From positions 1 to 14,572 of the forward strand of contig JAJZNY010000037.1 in the NCBI GenBank assembly GCA_021852245.1: a stretch of 14,572 bases of DNA, written 5' to 3'. Below the pieces are notes generated by a model. It had not been told where the DNA came from, ran no database searches, and worked only from the letters and a program-made list of their open reading frames with translations. Origin of the DNA: Planctomycetota bacterium (GTDB lineage: Bacteria > Planctomycetota > Phycisphaerae > WQYP01). The translations under genes and the position numbers were made by a program. Of the stretch, positions 6,506-14,230 are shown in pieces. Position 1 is the first letter of the stretch. Each line of letters opens with the position of its first letter.

Positions 6506-9500
6506 ATGGACTACAAGCCTGAAATCCGCAGGGGAATTTTGTTTTCAGCGGTGGCGGGCGCGTTCGCCGCCAGCGGCCTTGCCAATGCATCGAACCCTCC
6601 GACTCTACCTGCCGTGCCAACGGCACCGGTCATGCCCGCGTTTCAGCAGATGATAATGCCTGCCTACGGCGACGGCACGACGGAATCGTACGGAGTGGCG
6701 CAAAGCCCGCCCACTGTTCCCGCTGAATTCGGGGCGGGTGGCTACTCAACGATAAAGGACCCATCTTCGCTTGCGGGATACAGCTCGGTGAGCATCACAG
6801 CTTCAGGAAATTTTTCCACTGGCGCCGTGGTGGGGCCGAACTCATGCACGACGGCAGTGATCGAGCACAGCAGCCTGACTAGCACCGGGAATCCCGGGGA
6901 CCCACTATGGATTTCAACCGATTCGGCGCAAACGGTGACCGTTCCCGTTTTAGGCAGCTCGACGCTCGGCGCGCTGGTCGAACAGACTATCAACGACCCC
7001 ATTGAGATAACGCAAGCAATAACCGTCGCGGATGGTTCGTCGAATTTCGCGACGGGGTCATACAGTTCTTACTACGATGCCCTGAACGGCGCCAGTCCGA
7101 CCGTATTCCAAAGGGGCCTCTTCGCCGTGGGAGGCGGGGGATACGCCTGGCTCAAGATCGCATCTGGGGGCACGCTGACCACAACAGGCACCTTTGCGAT
7201 GGCCACCTCTGGGCCGTCGGGGGGAACGTTCGTGGGTTCGCCCTACGGACTGAAAAGCAACATTGCTTCCTACACGAGCCCGCCGGGAAGCAGCGCGACG
7301 TATCTCAATTTCGGCGGAAAAACCAACTACGGCGTTATTAACGTCGCCGGCGGCACTTGGAACGCCTCCAACAGCCCAATATTTGTGGGCTTTGGCGGCG
7401 CTGGTTTCATCACCAACAACGGCGGGACCATCGACCTTAACGGCACGAGCCTGCTTCTCGGCGAGGCCACCAGCTTCGGTGGCGCTGCGGGGGTAGTCGT
7501 GCTCAAGGGGGGCAAGCTTGCCTCGACGGGTACCGGTGGGTACGTGATCGTCGGCGCCGGGGGCGCACTTGCCGGCTACTCTAACGGACTCTACCTAACC
7601 CAGGGGGCGACCGCAACCGTCTCTTCCGCTGTCGTGGTGGGAGATGGTACATCGGGGTCGTTGATCCTTGAATCTGCTGGCGCTCTTCAGAGCGCCTCGG
7701 CGTATGCTGGCGGTGCCGCCGCTGGCCTCAAGGGCCCGATCCAGCAGAATTTTATTGGCGGCAGCGGCCAAGTCGTTATCGACGGCGCTTCATCCGTCTG
7801 GAACGTTTCCGGCAATGCCGACTTCGGCGTTTCAGGTGTCGCCAACGTCACCGTCCAGAATCATGGCGACCTGAGCGTCGGCGGCACAATCACCCTCGGT
7901 GATCAATCCACCGGCAATGGCACGCTTACCGTACAGGCCGACGGCTCGGTGGAATCCGGCGACGCCACCCTCGGCAATCAGGCCGGCGCTTCCGGCTCGG
8001 CTCTTGTCACCGGTATCAACACCTCATGGACCGTCGATGGCGATTTAACCGTCGGCAGCTCCGGCACCGGCAACCTGACGGTCAATTCCAACGGCATCCT
8101 CACCACCACTGGCGACGCTACTCTCGGCAGCCAAGCAGGCTCGCTCGGCAACGCCACCATTTCCGACGCCGGAACCAATTGGCAGATCAATGGCGAACTG
8201 AAAGTCGGCGACAACGGTACCGGCACGCTGCTGGTACAGAACGGCGGTTTGGTATCACTGGCCGGCAATTTGGCCCTCGGTGATAGTGGTGGCAGTTCCA
8301 CGGGCAACATCACGCTGGACGCAAGCCGCATGACCGTCGGCGGCACATCAGTCACCATCGGCGGCAAGGGGCAGGGCACTCTGACGGTGCAGAACGCCGC
8401 CGCCGCCATATTTTCCGGCGCCAGTGTCTCCCTCGGCGAAAGCAGCGGCTCTGCCGGAACACTTACCGTGCAGAATGGTAATACCACCATGTCGACCGGA
8501 TCGTTGACCGTCGGCGGCCAAGGAACCGGCACTCTGAATCTGCTCGACACCGCATCGCTCACGACGGACAACAGCTTTACTTTGGGTGAAGACGCTTCAG
8601 GCGTCGGCACCGCCACCATCGACAATTCCTCCATGACCGATACCAGCACGCTTACCGTTGGCGGCTCCGGCTCCGGTACGCTGAACATTCAGAATGGCGG
8701 CAGTCTCACCGTCCAGGGCAACGACATCACGCTGGGCGAGCAGGCCGGCAGCAACGGCGTTTTGAATCTAACAGGCAACGGCTCAACGCTGACATTCAAT
8801 GGCGATGCGACCGTGGGCAAATCCGGAACCGGCGTTTTCAGCGTCGCATCCGACGCCCATTTTTCCGGTACGTCGATGACGCTCGCCTCCGGTACCGGCT
8901 TCGGCGGATCAAGCACCGGTGGCAGCGGTTCGCTGGATATCTCCGGCGGATCGTCGGTGATTCTCTCCCAGGATATTACCATCGGCAAATACGGCACAGG
9001 CACAATTGCCTTGACCGGCAGTAGCTTCCTCTCAAGCCAGGGGGATGTAACCTTGGGTAGCCAGCCCGGCACGCAGGGCACAGCCGTAGTCGATAGCGGC
9101 AGCAGTTGGAGCGCCGCCGGCAGCTTCACCATCGGCAGTGAGGGCTCCGGCACGGTCACCATTAAAGGCGGCTCAAGCCTGATGGCGGATGGTGACGCAC
9201 TCACCATTGGCAAAGGGGGCGGCGCGGGCACGCTTACCGCAACGGATCAAAAAACTCAGGTCCAATACGCCGGCGACCTGATCATCGGCAAAGACAGTGA
9301 TGGAACATTTAATATACGAAACGGCGCCGTCGCGCAGGCAACGGCCAGCGGCACCGGCGATGTCTATCTGGCGGAAACCTCAGGTATCAATGGAAACCTG
9401 AATATTGACGGCAGCACGTCGAGCCTCTCAGCCGTCAATATGGTCGTCGGTGGCACCAGCAGTAAATCCGGCGGCGACGGCGTTGTGAATCTCACCGGTG

Positions 9501-10132
9501 GCGGTCAGATGACGGTGGCCAAAGCCCTGACCATGTGGAAAAATGGTTCGCTGAACCTCGCGGGCAGCAACTACAGCGGCAGCATTACCATCGGAACCGG
9601 TACCGCCGCCACGGCCGGCAACATCGAAATCAACAGCAATGGCCAATTGGCGGCTTCCGGCTCCATCACAGGCAATGTGCTTAACGACGGTGGAACAGTT
9701 GCCGTCGGCAACGGCCAGCCGGGGACGTTGAAAATCACCGGCAATTTCAGCCAGTCCGGCGGGGTAACCAAGGTCTCGGTATTCGGCATCAGCTCCGGAC
9801 AATTCTCTCAGTTGGACGCCACCGGCAATGTAAGCTTTTCCGGCGGCACGGTGGAATTTGATTTCGGCAACGGGTTTGCTCCGCTGAAAGGGCAGACGTT
9901 TCAATTTATTGATCCACCGCAATCGGTGGATGTCAACGGCCTGACGTACAGCTTCACCGGGCTGGCGCCGGGATTTGACTTTACGGTGACGCCGGACTCC
10001 AACGGCCTCCTGTTCACCGCCCTGAACAACGGGATCGCCACCACCACGGCCACGCCGGAGCCGGCGTCACTTGGCTTGCTCGCAATCGGTGGCGCAAGCC
10101 TGCTGCTGCTCCGGCGTCGTTCGCGACTTTAG
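6506..10132 (+). CDS. Secreted PEP-CTERM protein with T5SS/PEP-CTERM-associated repeats
   Basis: This 1208-residue protein starts at an ATG preceded by GGGAG (6493-6497, 8-base spacing). Residues 1-28 form a Sec signal peptide (MDYKPEIRR, then a hydrophobic core GILFSAVAGAFAASGLA, cleavage likely after ANA). Residues about 30-410 are Gly/Ser/Thr-rich beta-strand sequence with little regular repetition. From about 430 to 1010 there are ten or more degenerate units of about 51 residues, each carrying 'LTVG-x2-G-x-G-x-L-x-V-x2-G' followed by 'ATLG-x3-G' (for example DLTVGSSGTGNLTV, ELKVGDNGTGTLLV, TLTVGGSGSGTLNI). This is the T5SS/PEP-CTERM-associated repeat, predicted to fold as a beta-helix. 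The last 26 residues (1183-1208) are a PEP-CTERM sorting signal: TPEPASLGLLAIGG, hydrophobic stretch, then RRRSR, normally cleaved by an exosortase. No outer-membrane beta-barrel is present, so it is not a complete autotransporter. Likely a surface or matrix protein; ligand unknown. No exosortase gene lies in the window. Confidence 0.93.
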   Translation: MDYKPEIRRGILFSAVAGAFAASGLANASNPPTLPAVPTAPVMPAFQQMIMPAYGDGTTESYGVAQSPPTVPAEFGAGGYSTIKDPSSLAGYSSVSITASGNFSTGAVVGPNSCTTAVIEHSSLTSTGNPGDPLWISTDSAQTVTVPVLGSSTLGALVEQTINDPIEITQAITVADGSSNFATGSYSSYYDALNGASPTVFQRGLFAVGGGGYAWLKIASGGTLTTTGTFAMATSGPSGGTFVGSPYGLKSNIASYTSPPGSSATYLNFGGKTNYGVINVAGGTWNASNSPIFVGFGGAGFITNNGGTIDLNGTSLLLGEATSFGGAAGVVVLKGGKLASTGTGGYVIVGAGGALAGYSNGLYLTQGATATVSSAVVVGDGTSGSLILESAGALQSASAYAGGAAAGLKGPIQQNFIGGSGQVVIDGASSVWNVSGNADFGVSGVANVTVQNHGDLSVGGTITLGDQSTGNGTLTVQADGSVESGDATLGNQAGASGSALVTGINTSWTVDGDLTVGSSGTGNLTVNSNGILTTTGDATLGSQAGSLGNATISDAGTNWQINGELKVGDNGTGTLLVQNGGLVSLAGNLALGDSGGSSTGNITLDASRMTVGGTSVTIGGKGQGTLTVQNAAAAIFSGASVSLGESSGSAGTLTVQNGNTTMSTGSLTVGGQGTGTLNLLDTASLTTDNSFTLGEDASGVGTATIDNSSMTDTSTLTVGGSGSGTLNIQNGGSLTVQGNDITLGEQAGSNGVLNLTGNGSTLTFNGDATVGKSGTGVFSVASDAHFSGTSMTLASGTGFGGSSTGGSGSLDISGGSSVILSQDITIGKYGTGTIALTGSSFLSSQGDVTLGSQPGTQGTAVVDSGSSWSAAGSFTIGSEGSGTVTIKGGSSLMADGDALTIGKGGGAGTLTATDQKTQVQYAGDLIIGKDSDGTFNIRNGAVAQATASGTGDVYLAETSGINGNLNIDGSTSSLSAVNMVVGGTSSKSGGDGVVNLTGGGQMTVAKALTMWKNGSLNLAGSNYSGSITIGTGTAATAGNIEINSNGQLAASGSITGNVLNDGGTVAVGNGQPGTLKITGNFSQSGGVTKVSVFGISSGQFSQLDATGNVSFSGGTVEFDFGNGFAPLKGQTFQFIDPPQSVDVNGLTYSFTGLAPGFDFTVTPDSNGLLFTALNNGIATTTATPEPASLGLLAIGGASLLLLRRRSRL
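7885..9530 (+). repeat. Degenerate tandem repeats of about 153 bases within the PEP-CTERM gene
   Basis: Anchors encoding 'x-x-V/I-G-G/x-x-G-x-G' recur near 8041, 8195, 8349, 8500, 8649, 8806, 8972, 9121, 9275 and 9434, spaced about 149-165 bases. The DNA is diverged, so the repetition is mainly at protein level. Confidence 0.8.
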
Positions 10133-10192
10133 ATTGAAAGTGTCGATCGCAGCGGCGGCACCGTTTGTGCCCGGTCCGCGCGGCTCATGCAT

Positions 10193-10221
10193 GCTCCGCT
10201 TTTAATTCTCCCCCGCGGAGC
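10193..10221. repeat. Inverted repeat GCTCCGC / GCGGAGC upstream of nadC
   Basis: Perfect 7-base arms (10193-10199 and 10215-10221) enclose a 15-base pyrimidine-rich loop. No T-run follows on the plus strand. It lies between the PEP-CTERM gene and nadC, together with a smaller hairpin GGCAC-CGTTT-GTGCC (10157-10171), and may help end transcription or be a regulatory site. Confidence 0.35.
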
Positions 10222-10300
10222 CGCAGACCGTCCTGCGCCACAACCTCTCCGTCAAATGAAACTCTCGTCATGGAAAGTCCCCCGATCGCCGTCGCCCGGT

Positions 10301-10306
10301 TACAAT
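10301..10306 (+). promoter_or_regulatory. -10 box (TACAAT) for nadC
   Basis: TACAAT ends 6 bases before the A of the nadC ATG at 10313, so the predicted transcription start coincides with the start codon. No good -35 lies 17 bases upstream. Confidence 0.45.
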
Positions 10307-10312
10307 GCTGGC

Positions 10313-11254
10313 ATGAGTGCAGATCCGCCCGCAGTACATCCGCCGCCGCTGGACGCTCACATCCGCGAACTTATTGGTTTAGCGGTAACGGAAGACATCG
10401 GCCACGGTTCGGGCGCGGCGGGCGATCCCACAACGGAACTCTCTATTGATCCGCACTGGACTGCCGCCGGTGCACTGGTCGCGCGGCAACCCGGTGTGTT
10501 GGCGGGGACTTTTTTAATACCCGAAATACTCGCCCATTATTCCAAGGAACTGATCTGGAAGCCGATACGACCCGACGGCGAGGCCGTTGCCGCCGGAACC
10601 CGTCTTGGCGTCATTTCCGGTCCCGTTCAGCGCATGCTGAGTGCTGAGCGTGTGGTGTTGAATTTTGTTTCGCATCTCTCGGGCGTCGCAACCCTGACTC
10701 GCGCGTACGTTGATTGCGCCCGCAGCCACGCTCCCGTCGTCGGCAAGCCCGTCATCTGCGATACCCGCAAGACCATGCCCGGTTTCCGAGTGCTTGAAAA
10801 ATATGCCGTGCGCTGCGGCGGGGGTGTGAACCATCGCATGGCACTCTTTGACGGCGTGATGCTCAAAGATAATCATATCGCCGCCCTGACCCGACGGTTT
10901 ACCTCGCCGATGGCGCTGACGGAGATCGTTCGACACGTGCGCAACAGCCTGCCGCAGAAGATGCCCATGTGGCTGGAGATTGACTCGTTGGATCAACTTC
11001 CGGCGGCGATTGCAGGCGGACCGGATATTATTCTACTGGATAATATGTCGGCTAAGGAAGTCAAGCGGGCCGTGCACGAACGCGATCGCCTCGCACCGGA
11101 CGGCCGGCCGCTGCTGGAAGCGTCGGGCGGCATCCAGCTGGAAAATCTGCCGGACTATGCCCGCACCGGCGTCGATCGTATCAGCATCGGCGCCATCACC
11201 CATTCGGCACCCATCCTGGACGTTGGATTTGACATGGAACCGGATCGGCCATGA
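10313..11254 (+). CDS. nadC: Nicotinate-nucleotide pyrophosphorylase (quinolinate phosphoribosyltransferase)
   Basis: NadC converts quinolinate and PRPP to nicotinate mononucleotide, CO2 and pyrophosphate in de novo NAD synthesis. The protein has 313 residues, close to the family's usual 280-300. Motifs seen are the early LIGLAVTEDIG with DPTTE, ERVVLNFVSHLSGVATLT, CDTRKTMPGFR (D150, R152, K153), GGGVNHRMALFDGVMLKDNH (H174, R175, K185, H188), LEID (E222, D224), LLDNMS, and SGGIQLENLPDYARTGVDRI with ISIGAITHSAP near the end. These supply the basic residues that bind quinolinate and PRPP. The frame is open from 10187, but residues upstream of MSADPPAV are not family-like. The ATG at 10313 lies 7 bases after a TACAAT box, with no ribosome site, suggesting a leaderless message. 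Its stop overlaps the birA start (ATGA), so the two are probably co-translated. Confidence 0.96.
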   Translation: MSADPPAVHPPPLDAHIRELIGLAVTEDIGHGSGAAGDPTTELSIDPHWTAAGALVARQPGVLAGTFLIPEILAHYSKELIWKPIRPDGEAVAAGTRLGVISGPVQRMLSAERVVLNFVSHLSGVATLTRAYVDCARSHAPVVGKPVICDTRKTMPGFRVLEKYAVRCGGGVNHRMALFDGVMLKDNHIAALTRRFTSPMALTEIVRHVRNSLPQKMPMWLEIDSLDQLPAAIAGGPDIILLDNMSAKEVKRAVHERDRLAPDGRPLLEASGGIQLENLPDYARTGVDRISIGAITHSAPILDVGFDMEPDRP

Positions 11255-12096
11255 ATCAGGCTCTTCATGCTCAAAGCTTTTATCCGCTTGAGCCGGCGTG
11301 GACGGATTTTGAATCAGCGCTGGAATCGGCAGCATCAGCGCAGGGTATATTTCCCGGGTTGAAAGTACGCGTGTTTGACACCATCGAGAGCACCAACGAT
11401 CTCTGCGCCGCGGAGGCCCAACGCGGTACCCGTGGACCGCTGGTCGTACTGGCCGATCAGCAGACGGCGGGCCGCGGCAGGCAGGGGAGTCGGTGGAAAT
11501 CGGCGCCGCACTGCAATCTGCTGATGAGTATCATGCTCAATGTGCAGGGACTTGGAGACGATCTGCTGGCGCTGGCGGCCTCGCTGGCCGTCGCCGACGC
11601 CATCGAGCGAGCCGCCCCGGCCATGCCTGTGGAATGTCGGCTCAAATGGCCCAACGATATTCTGCTCGCGGACCGCAAAGTCGCGGGCATTTTGATTGAA
11701 AAGCCCGTTACGAAGGGTTCCGATCTTGCCGTCATCGGTATCGGGGTGAATGTGAATCAGGTGGAATTTCCACCGGAACTCGCCGAATATGCCGTGTCAA
11801 TGGCGATGATCTGCGGCGGGCCGCTTTCCCGGTTTTCGCTCGCTCGTGAATTGCTTACGGCGCTGCATCACCGGCTGGGCCCGACACCTGATAAAAATGA
11901 AATTGCGGCTGCCTGGAAGGCCCGATGTGATATGCTGGGACGGCGCGTATCGCTGGAGACCGGTGGTGTTGTCATCAGCGGGATTGTGGCGGATATTGAT
12001 CCATTTGAAGGATTGGTGCTGCGGCAGGACAATGGTGTTCTGCGGATGTGTCATGCCGCATCAAGCCGGATGGTGCGCACCCTGCTGGCGACTTGA
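11251..12096 (+). CDS. birA: Biotin--[acetyl-CoA-carboxylase] ligase
   Basis: The enzyme makes biotinyl-5'-AMP and transfers biotin to the carrier lysine of acetyl-CoA carboxylase and similar enzymes. The 281-residue protein has the catalytic domain motifs STNDLC, the nucleotide-binding loop GRGRQGSRW (74-82), LKWPNDILL (K132, N135, D136), and KVAGILIE (K143, G146), then GIGVNVNQ. A small C-terminal SH3-like domain (about 225-281, containing LGRRVSLETGGVVISGIVAD) follows. There is no N-terminal DNA-binding helix-turn-helix: only about 39 residues precede the catalytic domain. It is therefore a class I ligase that should not act as the biotin repressor. The start overlaps the nadC stop by four bases (ATGA), so translation is probably coupled. 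Confidence 0.96.
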   Translation: MNQALHAQSFYPLEPAWTDFESALESAASAQGIFPGLKVRVFDTIESTNDLCAAEAQRGTRGPLVVLADQQTAGRGRQGSRWKSAPHCNLLMSIMLNVQGLGDDLLALAASLAVADAIERAAPAMPVECRLKWPNDILLADRKVAGILIEKPVTKGSDLAVIGIGVNVNQVEFPPELAEYAVSMAMICGGPLSRFSLARELLTALHHRLGPTPDKNEIAAAWKARCDMLGRRVSLETGGVVISGIVADIDPFEGLVLRQDNGVLRMCHAASSRMVRTLLAT

Positions 12097-12154
12097 CCAG
12101 AATTTTGGGTTAATATTCCGGCGTAGTTAGTGTGCGTTTGCGGAAGGGTTGCCG

Positions 12155-12679
12155 ATGAAGTTGAATGTATTTTGGGTTGGTGCGGCCATTACCGCCGTTG
12201 CCGTCATGGGACTGCTTACCGGCTGCAGCAGCGATAATCAGCCGGTGCGGTCATCCCCGTTTGCTCAGGCCTACCGGCGTGGGCAGATTTATGTGGTTCA
12301 AAGGCCTCTTCTGCTCTGGTCGCGCCCGACCCGACGCAAGGCGCTCTTTTCGCCCCTCCCCTCAAGCCGATGGTCTCAGTACTATCTCGACTTCCCCGGC
12401 GATCTGCCGTTTGATCCGCCCACCATTGACGATTGGGTCAATCATCCCGCCGCCTACTCGGCACGCATCAAAGGTGTCATCAAGCCGGGGGTGAAGATTC
12501 AGGCCTTGTTCCTGGGGACGAGCAATCGTTCGCTCGCTGCCGGCAGCTATGCCTACTTTGAAATCCTTACCGGTACTTTTGCGGGCTTTGTGGTAGACGG
12601 ATCGATGGTGTCTGAATTGGGTCAACCCAACGGATATGCACCGCATGTGGATCCGCGGTTCCTCAAACCCGTACAGTAA
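12155..12679 (+). CDS. Small lipoprotein of unknown function
   Basis: The ATG at 12155 has GGAAGGG at 12142-12148 with 6-base spacing; a TTG at 12149 overlaps that site and is unlikely. The 174-residue product has a lipoprotein signal: MKLNVFWVG, hydrophobic core, and lipobox L-T-G-C with Cys24, followed by SSDNQ. Ser at +2 favours the outer membrane if the usual sorting rule holds here. The mature part (about 150 residues) has RGQIYVVQRPLLLWSRP early and a beta-rich second half (ARIKGVIKPGVKIQALFLG, then SYAYFEILTGTFAGFVVDGS). The second half resembles an SH3-like or small beta-barrel fold, but that is only an impression. No catalytic motif was recognised. It lies 58 bases after birA and 153 bases before dnaB, on the same strand. 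Confidence 0.75.
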   Translation: MKLNVFWVGAAITAVAVMGLLTGCSSDNQPVRSSPFAQAYRRGQIYVVQRPLLLWSRPTRRKALFSPLPSSRWSQYYLDFPGDLPFDPPTIDDWVNHPAAYSARIKGVIKPGVKIQALFLGTSNRSLAAGSYAYFEILTGTFAGFVVDGSMVSELGQPNGYAPHVDPRFLKPVQ

Positions 12680-12732
12680 ACGAGGCCGATCCGGCTTTTG
12701 CCATGGCCCCATGCAACCCGGTTACGGTGGTA

Positions 12733-12750
12733 AACCTGTGGATAACCTGT
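12733..12750. repeat. Direct repeat AACCTGT, 11-base period
   Basis: AACCTGT occurs at 12733-12739 and 12744-12750. The DnaA-box-like 9-mer spans the junction between the copies. The 11-base period places both copies on about the same face of the helix. Confidence 0.5.
12737..12745 (-). promoter_or_regulatory. Perfect DnaA-box 9-mer (TTATCCACA) upstream of dnaB
   Basis: TGTGGATAA on the plus strand is the exact complement of TTATCCACA, the consensus high-affinity DnaA box in E. coli. It lies 88 bases before the dnaB start. A single box, without a cluster or an AT-rich unwinding region, suggests transcription control or DnaA titration rather than an origin. Confidence 0.45.
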
Positions 12751-12764
12751 CTCCTGCGCCTCAA

Positions 12765-12780
12765 TTAACGTTCGCGTTGA
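12765..12780 (+). promoter_or_regulatory. Small hairpin with TTCG loop in the dnaB leader
   Basis: TTAACG (12765-12770) and CGTTGA (12775-12780) pair, with one T-G wobble, around TTCG. GAATTTTGG-type sequence overlaps and follows. It might be a weak attenuator or the end of the lipoprotein transcript. Confidence 0.25.
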
Positions 12781-12832
12781 ATTTTGGTACGCTCATGGCG
12801 GGTGCGGGATGTCCCCACCCGGAGGAACTCTC

Positions 12833-14230
12833 ATGGATGTAAGGACCAGCCGCGCCCGACCGCTGGATGGCGCAAAAAGCACCCCCGAATTTGACCGTCT
12901 GCCGCCGCACGATCCCGATGCGGAAGCTTCGCTTCTCGGCTCCATGCTCATTGATCCGCAGGTGATCGGTGAGGTCTGCATGGTCCTCGATAAGCCGGAC
13001 GCTTTTTTCTCGCGTCAGAATCAGATCGTCTTCCAGGCCATGCTGGAACTCTTCGAGATGAACACGGGCATTGATGCCGTGACGCTGCTGGATCAAATTG
13101 CAAAAAACGGCGTGATGGAGCAGGTGACGCCCGAATATATTCAGTCGCTGATCGATACCGTGCCGTCGGCCGCCAATGCCGCCTATTATGCCCGGATCGT
13201 TCGTGATAAAGCCCTTCTGCGGCAGTTGATCTCCGTCTGCACCAGCACGCTGACCGATTGCTATCAGGCCAGCGACGAGGCCAAGCTCATCCTCGACCGT
13301 GGCGAGAAGCGAATCTTTGATCTGGCGCAGCAGAAAATTAGCGGCAATGCGGCATCTCTTTCAGATGTTCTTCAGGAAACGTTTGAGATGCTCGATCGCC
13401 ATACCGGCGAGCATTTAACCGGCATCGCTTCGGGTTATATCGAACTCGATCATCTCACCTGCGGTTTCCAGCGTGGTGAAATGATCATCATCGCTGCACG
13501 CCCCAGCGTCGGCAAAACCGCGCTGGCGATGAATATCGTGGAACATGTCGGGGTGGACCTGCAAAAACCCGTTCTGGTTTTTTCGCTCGAAATGTCCAAG
13601 CAGCAACTCGCCCAGCGGATGCTCTGTGCACGCAGTGGTGTTGATTCTCATAAGCTCCGTTCAGGAACCCTTTCCCAGGATGACCGTACCAAGCTGACCA
13701 TGGCGGTCGGCGAGCTTTCAGAGGGTAAAATTTTTATTGACGACACCCCCGGCCTCACCGCGCTGGACCTGCGATCCAAAGCCCGGCGGCTCAAGCAGCA
13801 GCAGAGCATCGAGATGGTGGTGATCGATTATCTTCAATTAATGGAAGCCCCGCGTGAAGAAAGCCGCCAGCAGGAGATCAGCTCCATCAGTCGGAGCATC
13901 AAGGCGCTGGCACGCGAACTTGACGTGCCGGTCATCTGTCTTTCACAGCTGAACCGCGAATCGGAAAAGGATAAGCGCCTACCGCGCACCAGCGATCTGC
14001 GTGAGTCGGGCAGTATTGAACAGGATGCCGACGTGGTCATGCTGCTGCACCGGGAATCCGTGCTGCATCGCGGAGATGAGGATTGGGCAATGGAAAATCC
14101 CGATAAACTCAACGAGGCCAAGCTCATTATCGCCAAGCAGCGCAACGGGCCGTGTGATACCGTCACGCTCACCTTCCTTTCGGAAAGCACGCGCTTCGTC
14201 AATTATCATCCCAGCCCGGCATCGTATTAA
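12833..14230 (+). CDS. dnaB: Replicative DNA helicase DnaB
   Basis: DnaB is the hexameric helicase that unwinds DNA at the replication fork and contacts primase. I chose the ATG at 12833 because GGAGGA (12821-12826) lies 6 bases upstream; the in-frame ATG at 12809 has no such site. The 465-residue product matches the family's usual 450-470. The N-terminal domain begins LPPHDPDAEASLLGSMLIDP and runs to about 120, followed by a linker. The RecA-like C-terminal domain has SGYIELDHLTCGFQRGEMII, Walker A ARPSVGKT (ending K228, T229), VLVFSLEMSKQQLAQRM, Walker B VVIDYLQLM (D332), and the conserved LSQLNRESEKDKRLPRTSDL then SIEQDADVVMLLHRE. No intein or insertion interrupts it. A DnaA-box-like site lies 88 bases upstream. 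Confidence 0.98.
   Translation: MDVRTSRARPLDGAKSTPEFDRLPPHDPDAEASLLGSMLIDPQVIGEVCMVLDKPDAFFSRQNQIVFQAMLELFEMNTGIDAVTLLDQIAKNGVMEQVTPEYIQSLIDTVPSAANAAYYARIVRDKALLRQLISVCTSTLTDCYQASDEAKLILDRGEKRIFDLAQQKISGNAASLSDVLQETFEMLDRHTGEHLTGIASGYIELDHLTCGFQRGEMIIIAARPSVGKTALAMNIVEHVGVDLQKPVLVFSLEMSKQQLAQRMLCARSGVDSHKLRSGTLSQDDRTKLTMAVGELSEGKIFIDDTPGLTALDLRSKARRLKQQQSIEMVVIDYLQLMEAPREESRQQEISSISRSIKALARELDVPVICLSQLNRESEKDKRLPRTSDLRESGSIEQDADVVMLLHRESVLHRGDEDWAMENPDKLNEAKLIIAKQRNGPCDTVTLTFLSESTRFVNYHPSPASY

Noticed and set aside
6441..6653. 70-codon frame overlapping the start of the PEP-CTERM gene
   Set aside because: Overlaps the signal peptide coding region in another frame; the 6506 frame has a ribosome site and clear signal peptide.
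7978..9231. Two long minus-strand frames (236 and 180 codons) rich in Pro, Val and Ser
   Set aside because: They mirror the Gly/Thr/Ser-rich repeat codons of the PEP-CTERM gene; their low-complexity composition is what the antisense of such repeats gives.
6506..10132. Idea that the large repeat protein is a complete autotransporter
   Set aside because: The C-terminus is a PEP-CTERM anchor (TPEPASLGLLAIGG, hydrophobic stretch, RRRSR) and there is no beta-barrel translocator domain.
11251..12096. BirA acting as the biotin operon repressor
   Set aside because: The N-terminal helix-turn-helix of bifunctional BirA is absent; only about 39 unrelated residues precede the catalytic domain.
12680..12832. 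Replication origin near dnaB
   Set aside because: Only one DnaA box was found, with no cluster and no AT-rich unwinding element; dnaA, dnaN and gyrase genes are not nearby in the window.
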